In this document: positions 36,698-45,217 of the stretch, piece by piece | Layout: every line of letters starts with the position of its first letter | Numbering within the stretch: the first letter of the stretch is position 1 | Assembly: GCA_027920525.1 (NCBI GenBank) | Contig: CP115858.1 | Coordinates: forward strand, 1,550,001-1,614,000 | Direction of reading: 5' to 3' | Origin: Chryseobacterium daecheongense | GTDB taxonomy: Bacteria > Bacteroidota > Bacteroidia > Flavobacteriales > Weeksellaceae | DNA: 64,000 bases | Translations under genes and position numbers: made by a program | The notes under the pieces: model-generated | What the model saw: the letters and a program-made list of their open reading frames with translations, nothing else | Database searches by the model: none | What the model was told of the DNA's origin: nothing

Positions 36698-36856
36698 ATG
36701 AAAAAAGAATACACCCATTATTTCAGATATATTATGCTTGCTTCTATCCTACTATTAATCATATCAATGATAGTGCAGGTTAATCTGTTGGTCATTAGTG
36801 CTCTTTCCGTGGTTTTTATTTTATCTCTTATTCTTGTGCTTGACCAAAGCGAGTAG
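36698..36856 (+). CDS. Very small two-helix membrane protein (possible)
   Basis: A 52-codon frame: M-K-K-E-Y-T-H-Y-F-R-Y followed by two hydrophobic helices (about 12-27 and 30-46) and a D-Q-S-E end. The positive N-terminus, two clean helices and length are typical of real small membrane proteins. It ends 2 bases before the stop of the convergent LacI gene. No promoter element or homologue is seen, so it stays tentative. Confidence 0.45.
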   Translation: MKKEYTHYFRYIMLASILLLIISMIVQVNLLVISALSVVFILSLILVLDQSE

Positions 36857-36858
36857 AT

Positions 36859-37869
36859 TTAAATAACGGTGGATGCCCTGTAAATCAATTCGGTTTCCAT
36901 AATAACCGTCTGATCAGGTGATGAGGCATTTTGTATTTTTTCCAGCACGAGACGGGCAGCGGTTTCTCCCATTTTTTCTAATGGCTGCTGTACAGTTGTC
37001 AGCTGCGGATGCACAATAGTTGCGAGTTCTGTTCCTGAAAAACTTGCAATCGCTATTTCTTCAGGAATTTTTATATTCTGCTCATGAAGATAATTCATTG
37101 CTCCAATAGCTAATGTATCGGAAAAGGCAAAAATACTGTCGAAATTGATGTTTCTGTTTAATAGTTCCTGTACTGCCTTTCTGCCGTCTTCAAAAGTCAT
37201 TCCCTCTGTAGAAACAATCAGATCAGGATCAGTAAGACTATATTTCTCCATAATACGTTTGTATCCGTTCACTCTTTCAGTTACGTTCCTTATCGTTAAA
37301 GGCCCCATAATGTGTGCGATCCTTTTTCGTCCCGTATTAATCAGATGCTCCACTACTAATGATGCTTTGATCTGATCATCTACGATCACCCGCGAAGCCT
37401 GTATTGATTTCCCGGGTATCCTGTCAAAAAATACCATAGGAATATCATTATTGATCAGCTTTTTGTAAACTTCTTCATTAAGACTTTCATGACAAAGATT
37501 AATAATGATCCCGTCCACATTGAATTCTTCTAAAAGCTTAAGATTCTCTCTTTCTATCAATGGATTTTCATCCGATTGTGTTATGATAACACGATACCCT
37601 AACGGATCCAAAATATTCTGAATCCCCTTCAGAACTTTTGAAGAAAACGGTGTGATCATTTCCGGTACCACCAATCCAATATTTTTGGATTTTCCATACT
37701 TTAAATTCAAAGCTGTTGCATTGGGTTTATAGCCCAATTTCGTTGCTGCTTCCAATACCCTCTTCTGAGTTTCCGGATTGATATTTTTATCATTAAGCAG
37801 TGCTCTTGAGATGGTAGAGGTAGACAATGACAAAAATTTCGACAAATCTTTAATGGTTACACGCTTCAT
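36859..37869 (-). CDS. LacI family transcriptional repressor
   Basis: The 336-aa protein starts at the ATG before K-R-V-T-I-K-D-L-S-K-F-L-S-L-S-T-S-T-I-S-R-A-L, the LacI helix-turn-helix, followed by the hinge N-P-E-T-Q-K-R-V-L-E-A-A-T-K-L-G-Y-K-P-N and a periplasmic-binding-protein-like domain (F-D-R-I-P, A-F-S-D-T-L-A-I-G-A-M). A longer frame begins inside the operator and is rejected. It is divergent from a mannitol-dehydrogenase operon with two perfect palindromic operators in between, so it should repress that operon and itself until a polyol or derivative binds. Confidence 0.92.
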   Translation of the reverse strand: MKRVTIKDLSKFLSLSTSTISRALLNDKNINPETQKRVLEAATKLGYKPNATALNLKYGKSKNIGLVVPEMITPFSSKVLKGIQNILDPLGYRVIITQSDENPLIERENLKLLEEFNVDGIIINLCHESLNEEVYKKLINNDIPMVFFDRIPGKSIQASRVIVDDQIKASLVVEHLINTGRKRIAHIMGPLTIRNVTERVNGYKRIMEKYSLTDPDLIVSTEGMTFEDGRKAVQELLNRNINFDSIFAFSDTLAIGAMNYLHEQNIKIPEEIAIASFSGTELATIVHPQLTTVQQPLEKMGETAARLVLEKIQNASSPDQTVIMETELIYRASTVI

Positions 37870-37911
37870 CAGGGACTCTTTTTTATCAAAAATAACAAAA
37901 AAATAAGCAAA

Positions 37912-37925
37912 TGGGAACGTTCCCA
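37912..37925. promoter_or_regulatory. LacI-type operator, copy 1
   Basis: TGGGAACGTTCCCA, a perfect 14-bp palindrome with the central CG typical of LacI-family sites, 43 bases upstream of the repressor start. Confidence 0.85.
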
Positions 37926-37930
37926 AATTC

Positions 37931-37944
37931 TGGGAACGTTCCCA
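37931..37944. promoter_or_regulatory. LacI-type operator, copy 2
   Basis: A second identical TGGGAACGTTCCCA, 19 bases centre to centre from the first, 90 bases before the dehydrogenase start. Confidence 0.85.
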
Positions 37945-38033
37945 TTATCAATTTCATAACAAAAAATACCGGGCAATAGATTTATTAATATAAGTTTAGC
38001 AAACGATTAACATTCAATTAAAAACTATAATAT

Positions 38034-39470
38034 ATGACTCCCAATTCTTATCCCTATCACCGTGAAAATATTAAAACCGGCATTGTACATATTGGTGTTG
38101 GAAATTTCCACAGGGCTCATCAGCAGTATTACACCCACCTTCTGCTGGGAGACAAAAATCAACAGCAATGGGGAATCTGCGGAATTGCCTTACTTCCTTC
38201 TGATGAAAAAATAGTACGTGATTTAAGATCCCAAAATCTGGACTATACCCTTACGGTTTGTGGAAGGGATGGAAAAGATGAAATCTACACCATAGGTTCA
38301 CTCACAGAGTTGATATGGGGAGTAGAAGATCCCCAGGCAGTAATTGCTAAAATCGCTGATCCGGCGATAAAGATCATCAGTCTTACCATTACGGAAGGAG
38401 GATATAATCTCAATAAAGAAACGAATGAGTTTAATCTGAATGACAGCCATATACAAAACGATTTACTGAATCCGGGTACTCCTGAAACGGTTTTTGGATT
38501 TATAGCAGAAGGTCTGCGATTGCGTAAAAAAAATGGAGCCGGAAGTATCACAATCCTTTCTTGTGATAATCTTCAGCATAATGGCAATACCGCAAAAAGG
38601 GCATTCACCAGTTTTATAGAAGCTCAGGATAAAGATCTTGGAAACTGGATCAAATCCCACGTTACATTTCCGAACAGTATGGTGGACAGAATTACACCTG
38701 CTACCACAGCCAAAGATATTGAAAGGCTTAATGAAAAAAGCGGCTGGAATGATAAAGCCCCCGTTTATTGTGAAGATTTCATCCAATGGGTGATAGAAGA
38801 TCAATTTATAGCAGGAAGACCCGAATGGGAAAAAGCCGGCGTAGAATTCACGAATGACGTCACTGCTTTTGAAAACATGAAACTCAGTCTCCTGAATGCT
38901 TCGCACACCCTATTATCCTACCCTTCTTTCTTAAAAGGCTACCGCAAGGTAGATGAGGCCATGCAGGATCAAAGTATTGTAAAGCTAATCAGGGATTTTA
39001 TGAATATAGATATTACACCATATGTTCCGGCACCTGCCGATACTGATTTAGATCTTTACAAACGTACACTGATAGAAAGGTTTTCCAATCATAGCGTAAG
39101 TGACCAGGTGAGCAGATTATGCTTTGACGGTGTTTCTAAATTTCCGGTATATATTATGCCCAATCTCGCAAAAATAATCAGTGATGGAAAAGATCTTATG
39201 CGTCCGGCATTTCTTATAGCTTCTTACAGGCATTATTTGAAATACAAAACAGACAATAAAGGTTTTACATATGAAATTGGCGAGCCATGGCTGACTTCGG
39301 AAGATGAAATTTTAATCCAAAGTGATAACCCCATTGATTTTTTAAATCTTTCTGCCTTTAAAAGCATCGATTTGAGAGAGGTAAATGCATTTACCGGTCT
39401 GTACTTACAGTTTGTTGATGATATTAAAAATCAGGGGATCGCACCTGTTTTAGAAACTATTATAAAATAA
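38034..39470 (+). CDS. Mannitol dehydrogenase family polyol dehydrogenase
   Basis: The 478-aa protein is a long-chain polyol dehydrogenase. The Rossmann start I-V-H-I-G-V-G-N-F-H-R-A-H-Q-Q-Y-Y is typical of mannitol 2-dehydrogenase, and the catalytic motif K-x4-N-x2-H is visible as K-L-S-L-L-N-A-S-H near residue 282. It oxidises mannitol to fructose or a related polyol or uronate, with NAD. It heads an operon with an MFS transporter (6 bases later) and an outer-membrane protein, under a LacI repressor. The exact substrate (mannitol, arabitol, sorbitol) is not fixed by sequence. Confidence 0.9.
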   Translation: MTPNSYPYHRENIKTGIVHIGVGNFHRAHQQYYTHLLLGDKNQQQWGICGIALLPSDEKIVRDLRSQNLDYTLTVCGRDGKDEIYTIGSLTELIWGVEDPQAVIAKIADPAIKIISLTITEGGYNLNKETNEFNLNDSHIQNDLLNPGTPETVFGFIAEGLRLRKKNGAGSITILSCDNLQHNGNTAKRAFTSFIEAQDKDLGNWIKSHVTFPNSMVDRITPATTAKDIERLNEKSGWNDKAPVYCEDFIQWVIEDQFIAGRPEWEKAGVEFTNDVTAFENMKLSLLNASHTLLSYPSFLKGYRKVDEAMQDQSIVKLIRDFMNIDITPYVPAPADTDLDLYKRTLIERFSNHSVSDQVSRLCFDGVSKFPVYIMPNLAKIISDGKDLMRPAFLIASYRHYLKYKTDNKGFTYEIGEPWLTSEDEILIQSDNPIDFLNLSAFKSIDLREVNAFTGLYLQFVDDIKNQGIAPVLETIIK

Positions 39471-39476
39471 AGTATT

Positions 39477-40823
39477 ATGCAAACAAATTCCGAAATAAAA
39501 GCTTTGAAAATAAAGTCTGACAGCAGTATCCTTCCATTTGCTATTATTACTTTCATTTATTTTATTGTTGGTTTTCTGACAACTGTTAATGAACAGTTGC
39601 AGGCTCCTTTAAAATTTACTTTTCTGGCTCATGCGGGAGGTCTGAAAAACACCTTCACCACGCTCATCTCTTTCTTTTTCTTTTTAGGATATTTGTTAAA
39701 CGGCACTTTAGGAAGCAAATGGGTCAATGCTTTTGGATATAAAAATACGATCCTAAGAGGTTTGTTTTTTATGATCTCCGGATTGATGATGTATTTATGT
39801 TCTTCGTGGGTGGGTTATCAGTTTCCTTCGGTGGATTTCAGCATCGGTGATGCCGTTATTCCCTTTGGGTTTATCATTTTTGTAGCCGGATCTTATTTAA
39901 TGGGAACTTCTGCAGCAATTATTCAGGTGGTGGTAAATCCTTATGCTGCCTCTTATCCTTTAAAGGGGACACAGCCCGTACAACGACTGAATATTTTAAC
40001 AGCCATCAATTCCATTGGTACAACCTCAGCACCTTTCTTTGTGACCATCGTGATGTTCAGTGGTATCTCCATTGAAAATATTGAAATAAAACAGCTGCTA
40101 CTACCTCTTTCTGTACTGATCATCTGTATTATTACGGTGATGGCTATCACCAAGAGACTGCATCTTCCTGATATTGAAAATACGAGAGCCGTTGCAGGAG
40201 AAAAACTGGAAAGAAGCATCTGGTCATTCCGCCATTTTGCTTTGGGTGTGGTTGCCATTTTTTTTTATGTAGGAACCGAAGTTGCCATCGGAGCCAATAT
40301 CAACCTGAATGCTTTTGAGCTTATGGAATTGGGAAAGCCGATTACTTTCTTCGGAAAAACGGATATTATTATCGGCGGAATGGACCTTGGAATTCATGCC
40401 TTATTATCTACTTTATATTGGGGAGGCTTCCTTGTTGGAAGATCTATTTCCAGTTTTTTCAGTAAGATCTCAGCGAGAACACAGCTTGCAACGACAACAG
40501 TTCTTGCTACCATCCTGGCGATTACTTCAATGATCACCCAGAACCTTTGGTTCCTTGTTGCCATCGGGCTTTTACATTCTTCTATGTGGAGCTGTATTTA
40601 TACACTTTCTATAAAGGGTCTGAATAAATATACCTCAAAAGCATCCGGTGTATTCATTTCTGCTGTATTTGGCGGTGCGGTATTTACTTTACTTCAAGGA
40701 GGACTGGCTGATCTTTTCGGCTCATGGAGATGGACCTGGATATTAACGGTCATCTGTGAATTGCTTATGCTTTCTTATGCACTCTTCGGATCTAAGATCC
40801 GGGAGAAAGATATTATTAACTAA
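39477..40823 (+). CDS. Sugar MFS transporter (FucP/GluP-like)
   Basis: This 448-aa protein has about twelve transmembrane segments and features of the FucP/GluP branch of the major facilitator superfamily: F-L-T-T-V-N-E-Q-L-Q-A-P-L-K early, V-V-V-N-P-Y-A-A near the middle, F-F-Y-V-G-T-E-V-A-I-G-A. These transporters bring in hexoses with protons. It follows the dehydrogenase by 6 bases and should import the polyol or the derived sugar. Confidence 0.9.
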   Translation: MQTNSEIKALKIKSDSSILPFAIITFIYFIVGFLTTVNEQLQAPLKFTFLAHAGGLKNTFTTLISFFFFLGYLLNGTLGSKWVNAFGYKNTILRGLFFMISGLMMYLCSSWVGYQFPSVDFSIGDAVIPFGFIIFVAGSYLMGTSAAIIQVVVNPYAASYPLKGTQPVQRLNILTAINSIGTTSAPFFVTIVMFSGISIENIEIKQLLLPLSVLIICIITVMAITKRLHLPDIENTRAVAGEKLERSIWSFRHFALGVVAIFFYVGTEVAIGANINLNAFELMELGKPITFFGKTDIIIGGMDLGIHALLSTLYWGGFLVGRSISSFFSKISARTQLATTTVLATILAITSMITQNLWFLVAIGLLHSSMWSCIYTLSIKGLNKYTSKASGVFISAVFGGAVFTLLQGGLADLFGSWRWTWILTVICELLMLSYALFGSKIREKDIIN

Positions 40824-40840
40824 CCATTCATTTCTTTTAT

Positions 40841-40881
40841 ACATTCCTTTTTTCCGGTATTCATTTACCGGACAGGAATGT
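40841..40881 (+). other. Nested hairpin between transporter and outer-membrane protein genes
   Basis: Outer arms ACATTCC and GGAATGT enclose inner arms CCGGTA and TACCGG. A T-rich internal loop is on the left only. It could be an mRNA processing or attenuation element within the polyol operon. Confidence 0.5.
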
Positions 40882-40906
40882 TGTAATCAAAAAGACACTC
40901 AGCATT

Positions 40907-41641
40907 ATGATTAAAATTAAAAAGTTGATGATTACTTCCATCATCATTGGAAATTCATGGGTTTATGGCCAGAAACTGCATTCTGCATTGCAGCTCAGAA
41001 ACAGTCATTTGTGGCGAGGTCAGGAAGTTTCCTCAGGTTTCATCTATACCGGTGATGTTCATTTAGATGGTAAGAATTTTTACGGAGGATTCTGGGCCGG
41101 AGGAAATGCAGATGGGTCCTATAAAGAGTTTGACAATTATATTGGATACAAAAATAAGCACCTTATGGTGGAACTCTGGGATATTTATAATTTTTCACCT
41201 GGTGCCACTTATAACAACAAAGAATTTTTTAATTACAATGCAAGTGAAACAGGGCGCTTCTGGGATTTCAGGTCATATTATACAATAAGTGAGAAACTTC
41301 CCTTAGTCTTAAGCTGGAATACTGTAGTCTTTGGCCGGGACCGGGATAGGGACAATACACACAATAAATATTCTTCTTTTGTTTCAACAGAATATCCTTT
41401 CTATACAAAAGAAAACCTCTCGGTACGAGGGAGGATCGGATATGCATTTGCCTTACATAATCCCACAGGTGAAAAAGGAAACTTTTTTGCTAAAGAAGCA
41501 GGTTTTAATGAGATAAGTCTGATCATTACCAAAACATTTTCCATTGCGGGTTATCAGCTTCCGGTTGGAATCTGGGGAATGTTTAACCCTGTAGGAAATA
41601 ATGCTTACCTGCAGTTTTCTGTTCAGGCTTATTCTTTTTAA
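40907..41641 (+). CDS. Secreted beta-barrel outer-membrane protein (probable)
   Basis: The 244-aa protein has a signal peptide (ending G-N-S-W-V-Y-G-Q) and then alternating strands rich in Tyr, Trp and Phe: L-Q-L-R-N-S-H-L-W-R-G-Q-E-V-S-S-G, F-Y-G-G-F-W-A-G-G-N-A-D-G-S-Y, L-M-V-E-L-W-D-I-Y-N-F-S. The end Q-F-S-V-Q-A-Y-S-F is a typical terminal strand with final Phe. Likely a small outer-membrane barrel, perhaps for polyol entry, as it follows the transporter by 83 bases. Confidence 0.65.
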   Translation: MIKIKKLMITSIIIGNSWVYGQKLHSALQLRNSHLWRGQEVSSGFIYTGDVHLDGKNFYGGFWAGGNADGSYKEFDNYIGYKNKHLMVELWDIYNFSPGATYNNKEFFNYNASETGRFWDFRSYYTISEKLPLVLSWNTVVFGRDRDRDNTHNKYSSFVSTEYPFYTKENLSVRGRIGYAFALHNPTGEKGNFFAKEAGFNEISLIITKTFSIAGYQLPVGIWGMFNPVGNNAYLQFSVQAYSF

Positions 41642-41644
41642 ATC

Positions 41645-42067
41645 TTATTTAAGTCTCATCATCGTCACCAGTGATGTAGCAACATGGGTTTCGGATGATC
41701 CGTTTTCGTCCACTGTATAAATTTCAGTTCTGATCACGCTGATCTTCCCACCTCCTTTTACTACGTATGATTTTGAAATCAAAGCATCTCCCATTGCAGG
41801 CCTTAAATAATTAACCTTAAGTTCTATGGTTACTACGTAACAATCATCTTTATAATTGCTGACCGCAGCATATCCCGAAGAAACATCAACCAAAGAAGCG
41901 ATCATTGCCCCGTTAAACATTCCTGCCTTACGGGTCATCATTTCCATCTTTGGGATTTTAATGGATATGAAATCGGTTTCTACTTCAAGAAGCTCTGCTT
42001 TGTAGAATTTTAAGGTTTCGGAGCGGTTGAAACTGTCTATGATCAGTTGTTTTTTCTCAGGTGTCAT
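41645..42067 (-). CDS. PaaI-like hotdog thioesterase
   Basis: The 140-aa protein has the hotdog fold of acyl-CoA thioesterases of the PaaI type: a central helix M-F-N-G-A-M-I-A-S-L-V-D-V-S-S-G-Y-A-A-V, and strands V-V-T-I-E-L-K-V-N-Y-L-R-P-A. The G-A and D positions of the active site are kept. It should hydrolyse acyl- or aryl-CoA; the substrate is unknown. It converges with the outer-membrane protein gene, leaving 3 bases between stops. Confidence 0.82.
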   Translation of the reverse strand: MTPEKKQLIIDSFNRSETLKFYKAELLEVETDFISIKIPKMEMMTRKAGMFNGAMIASLVDVSSGYAAVSNYKDDCYVVTIELKVNYLRPAMGDALISKSYVVKGGGKISVIRTEIYTVDENGSSETHVATSLVTMMRLK

Positions 42068-42087
42068 GGATTGAAATATGATTCTTA

Positions 42088-42095
42088 CAAATGTA
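42088..42095 (-). promoter_or_regulatory. Promoter of the thioesterase gene, -7 element
   Basis: On the minus strand TACATTTG, 20 bases before the ATG at 42067. Confidence 0.55.
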
Positions 42096-42201
42096 ATAAA
42101 AGGATTGAAAATCCCAGCAGCACTTTTTAAGGTAAACGCATATAAAATATCAAATCACAAAAATCAAAGATCAGAAAGATCTTGTCCTCTTGTGATTAAT
42201 C

Positions 42202-42234
42202 AAAAAAACTTCAGTTCACAATGATAATGTGAGT
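42202..42234 (-). terminator. Weak terminator of topB
   Basis: A short CTCACA/TGTGAA stem followed on the minus strand by CTGAAG and seven T. The stem is only five or six pairs long. Confidence 0.35.
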
Positions 42235-44354
42235 TAACCTAGTTGCACCGTAAAATCATCAGATAATGACAGGACACCTTCCGTAAGGGCATCCGGATGC
42301 GTACTGAAACCTTTTAATTTAGATGTTTTTGCTTTAAGAATAAGATCCAGAAGTTGTTTTTCTGATAACTTTTTTCCAAAGAGCTCAAACGGTATTTTAA
42401 AACCACAATTTTTAAAATCTGAACATCCAACTGCGGTTTTCCCCTTAATCAGATTGTGTTCTTTGCATTTCGGACATTTTGTTTCCTCAAAAGACTGAAG
42501 TTCCTTTTTAGGAGCAGGTTCGCGTTTTTTCTTTTCAACCACTTTCTCTTCTTCCTGTAAAGTGATCACTTTTCCTTTTCCGTCCACTACTTTTCTTGTA
42601 AGTTCAGAGACCATCTGGATCAGTTCTTCTTTAAACTGATTGGCTTCATATTCACCACTTTCTATTTTCCTAAGCTTTAACTCCCACTCTCCCGTAAGTT
42701 CAGGGCTTTTCAGCAATTCATCTTCAATAGTATCGATCAGTTGAATTCCGGTGTGCGTCGCAATAAGATTTTTTCTTTTCTTCTCAATATATTTTCGTTT
42801 GAAAAGAGTTTCTATGATATTGGCCCGGGTAGAAGGTCTTCCGATCCCGTTGTTTTTCAGCATTTCACGCAGCTCTTCATCATCAACCTGCTTTCCGGCA
42901 GTTTCCATTGCCCTTAACAACGTTGCTTCGGTATATGGTTTTGGAGGGGATGTCTTTCCCTGATGGATTATTGGATCATGCGGCCCCGTTTCTCCTACTG
43001 TAAATTCAGGAATGGTTTGCTCTTCTTCTTTTTCTTTATCCTTATCTGAAGACTCTTCTTTCGGTTCTTTGGCATATACAGCTCTCCATCCCGGCTCTAA
43101 AACCTGTCTTCCGCTTGTTTTAAAAGGAATAGTTCCCACTTTTCCTTCTACCAATGTATTGGAAATTTTACATTCGGGATAAAAAACAGAAATGAAACGC
43201 TTGGCGATCAGATCATAAATAAGCTTTTCCTCCCTGCTCAGGTTCTGGGATGGTGGAACTTCGGTGGGAATAATTGCATGGTGATCCGTTACCTTCGAAT
43301 CATCAAAAACAGCTTTGGATTTCGGTATAGGAGCTTCCAATAGTGGAGCAATTAAATCCTGATAAAAGTACATTTTCCGAAGGATTCCTTCTATTTTAGG
43401 ATATAAATTTTCAGATAGATACGTCGTATCCACACGCGGATAAGTCACGTGTTTTTTTTCATAAAGGCTTTGAATATAATTAAGCGTATTTTCGGCTGAA
43501 TATCCGTATTTTTTATTCGCTTCCACCTGAAGTCCCGTAAGGTCAAAAAGCCTCAGGTTCTTTTCTTTTCCTTCTTTGATCTCAAATGAAACGATTTCAA
43601 AGGGATTTACTTTAAGATATTCCAATCCTTTTTCAGCTCGGTCCAGTGTCTTTAAACGATCAATCGCAGCATTGAAAATAACATCGCGGTATTTCGTTTT
43701 AAGTTCCCAATACTCTTCTGTGGTAAAAGCGTCAATTTCTTTCTGACGCTGAACCAACATTGCAAGGGTTGGAGTTTGTACCCGGCCGATAGAAAGAACG
43801 GCTTTATTCCCTCCGAATTTTTTCGTAAATAAGCGTGTTGCATTAATACCAAGCAACCAGTCTCCGATAGCTCTGGCATTTCCAGCCAGGTACAGATTTT
43901 TGTAATCTTCCGCAGGTTTCAGGTTAGCAAATCCTTCTTTAATCGCATCTTCGGTTAGGGACGAAATCCATAATCGTTGAATCGGCTTATTGCACTTTGC
44001 CTTCTGCAATACCCAACGCTGGATCAATTCTCCTTCCTGTCCGGCATCCCCGCAGTTAATGACCTCATCACATTCTTCCACCAGTTTTTCAATTACTTTA
44101 AACTGATTTTCAACTCCTTTATTCGGAATCAGTTTTATTCCAAAGTTATTGGGAATGATCGGTAATAAAAACAGATTCCAGGATTTGTACTGCGGACCAT
44201 AATCATGCGGTTCTTTCAGCGTACATAAATGTCCGAATGTCCAGGTTACACAATAGCCGTTTCCTTCCATATAGCCCTGTTTAGGTGTAGTAGCACCTAA
44301 AACTTTGGCGATATCTCTGGCAACACTGGGTTTCTCGGCAATACAAAGTTTCAT
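42234..44354 (-). CDS. topB: DNA topoisomerase III
   Basis: The 706-aa type IA topoisomerase has an N-terminal Toprim domain (M-K-L-C-I-A-E-K-P-S-V-A-R-D-I-A; N-C-G-D-A-G-Q-E-G-E near 100), I-G-R-V-Q-T-P-T-L, and the active-site Tyr in Y-P-R-V-D-T-T-Y-L-S near residue 311. A charged Glu/Lys linker follows near 430, then G-I-G-R-P-S-T-R-A. One zinc ribbon (C-P-K-C...C-S-D-F-K-N-C) lies near 640. It relaxes and decatenates DNA by single-strand passage. Copies of this kind are found both in chromosomes and in conjugative elements; no mobile-element gene is next to it. Confidence 0.93.
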   Translation of the reverse strand: MKLCIAEKPSVARDIAKVLGATTPKQGYMEGNGYCVTWTFGHLCTLKEPHDYGPQYKSWNLFLLPIIPNNFGIKLIPNKGVENQFKVIEKLVEECDEVINCGDAGQEGELIQRWVLQKAKCNKPIQRLWISSLTEDAIKEGFANLKPAEDYKNLYLAGNARAIGDWLLGINATRLFTKKFGGNKAVLSIGRVQTPTLAMLVQRQKEIDAFTTEEYWELKTKYRDVIFNAAIDRLKTLDRAEKGLEYLKVNPFEIVSFEIKEGKEKNLRLFDLTGLQVEANKKYGYSAENTLNYIQSLYEKKHVTYPRVDTTYLSENLYPKIEGILRKMYFYQDLIAPLLEAPIPKSKAVFDDSKVTDHHAIIPTEVPPSQNLSREEKLIYDLIAKRFISVFYPECKISNTLVEGKVGTIPFKTSGRQVLEPGWRAVYAKEPKEESSDKDKEKEEEQTIPEFTVGETGPHDPIIHQGKTSPPKPYTEATLLRAMETAGKQVDDEELREMLKNNGIGRPSTRANIIETLFKRKYIEKKRKNLIATHTGIQLIDTIEDELLKSPELTGEWELKLRKIESGEYEANQFKEELIQMVSELTRKVVDGKGKVITLQEEEKVVEKKKREPAPKKELQSFEETKCPKCKEHNLIKGKTAVGCSDFKNCGFKIPFELFGKKLSEKQLLDLILKAKTSKLKGFSTHPDALTEGVLSLSDDFTVQLG

Positions 44355-44472
44355 GAATGTTCGGGATTATTGAAAGGGTTGCAAAAATCGGGATTTTTTT
44401 TGACTTTAAAAAACTTATAGCTAATCAATACCGGGAAAAGATTAAACATTGGTAACTGATCATTATAAAGTA

Positions 44473-44497
44473 CAAAAAAAGCTCCCACAGGAAGCTT
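44473..44497 (-). terminator. Terminator of the acetyltransferase gene
   Basis: On the minus strand AAGCTTCC pairs with GGGAGCTT (one mismatch) around TGT, followed by seven T. Confidence 0.65.
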
Positions 44498-44512
44498 AAT
44501 CAATTATTATAT

Positions 44513-44806
44513 TTATTCTTTCAACCAGACATCATTATATTCTTCCGGATGTCTTTTGAACTGCGCAAAAACATAAGGACATAGAGGAACTATTTTCAAA
44601 TTATTTTCCCTGGCATAAGAAACAAGTTTCTCCAATAGTATTTTAGCAAAACCTTTTCCTTCATGTTCAGGATCTACCTCTGTATGATAAACGGTTAATT
44701 TTTGTCCTATAACTGAGATATCCATTTTTCCTATCTTCTGATCATCAGAAAATAACTGAACTTCTCCCCTGTTGTGTGTATTAATAATTACTTCTGTTCT
44801 TTCCAT
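44513..44806 (-). CDS. Small GNAT-like N-acetyltransferase (NATD1/YidJ type)
   Basis: The 97-aa protein is a short GNAT domain: strands G-E-V-Q-L-F and I-G-K-M-D-I-S-V-I, then V-D-P-E-H-E-G-K-G-F-A-K-I-L-L-E-K-L, a version of the CoA-binding loop, and I-V-P-L-C-P-Y-V near the end. This minimal form is common; substrates are mostly unknown. It is transcribed alone and has a terminator. Confidence 0.85.
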   Translation of the reverse strand: MERTEVIINTHNRGEVQLFSDDQKIGKMDISVIGQKLTVYHTEVDPEHEGKGFAKILLEKLVSYARENNLKIVPLCPYVFAQFKRHPEEYNDVWLKE

Positions 44807-44931
44807 TTCTATATTTTTTATCTGTTTTACTATTTAATAAAGTAAAGATAGAATGATTGTTTGTACTACGTCATATCCTATGATAACTTCTCTGTATTTT
44901 ATATTTATTGTATTCCAAATGGGTTTACAAA

Positions 44932-44969
44932 ATCAAAAATCCCTTTTAAACCGAAGTTTAAAAGGGATT
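44932..44969 (-). terminator. Strong terminator of the giant-protein operon
   Basis: AATCCCTTTTAAAC and GTTTAAAAGGGATT form a perfect 14-bp stem around CGAA, followed on the minus strand by TTTTTGATTTTG. It closes the transcript that runs from beyond base 64000. Confidence 0.88.
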
Positions 44970-45002
44970 GGGTTTATCTTCTAATAGAATTTAGAATTAA
45001 GG

Positions 45003-45185
45003 TTATAGTTGTGGAGTATTTGTTACAATCAGTTCCAGATCTCCTTCCTTAATAAGAGTTCCGTTTCCTACACGCATTGAATCCACTTTAAAACTGGAGT
45101 AATACACGTTCGGTAACTTAAACCAAAGATAAATATGGGAATCCGCTCCTACATATTGCCCCGCAGTAATCGCGGTACTTGTATC
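45003..45185 (-). pseudogene. C-terminal remnant of a lost gene
   Basis: On the minus strand a frame without a start codon reads D-T-S-T-A-I-T-A-G-Q-Y-V-G-A-D-S-H-I-Y-L... and runs for about 60 residues to I-V-T-N-T-P-Q-L and a TAA. The composition (alternating strands, one W, many Val/Gly) is that of a real protein end. It begins just after the stop of the fibre gene at 45218, in another frame, and has no Met before residue 37. It looks like the tail of an older gene cut off by recombination, or of a frameshifted extension of the fibre. Confidence 0.5.
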
Positions 45186-45217
45186 AAGACATAGATAACA
45201 GTTTATAAGTTTCGAAA

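Noticed and set aside
37870-37926. Longer N-terminus of the LacI repressor
   Set aside because: It would be translated from inside the operator palindrome, and LacI proteins start directly before the helix-turn-helix.
42234-44354. topB as mark of an integrative conjugative element
   Set aside because: No relaxase, tra gene, integrase or att-like repeats occur around it.
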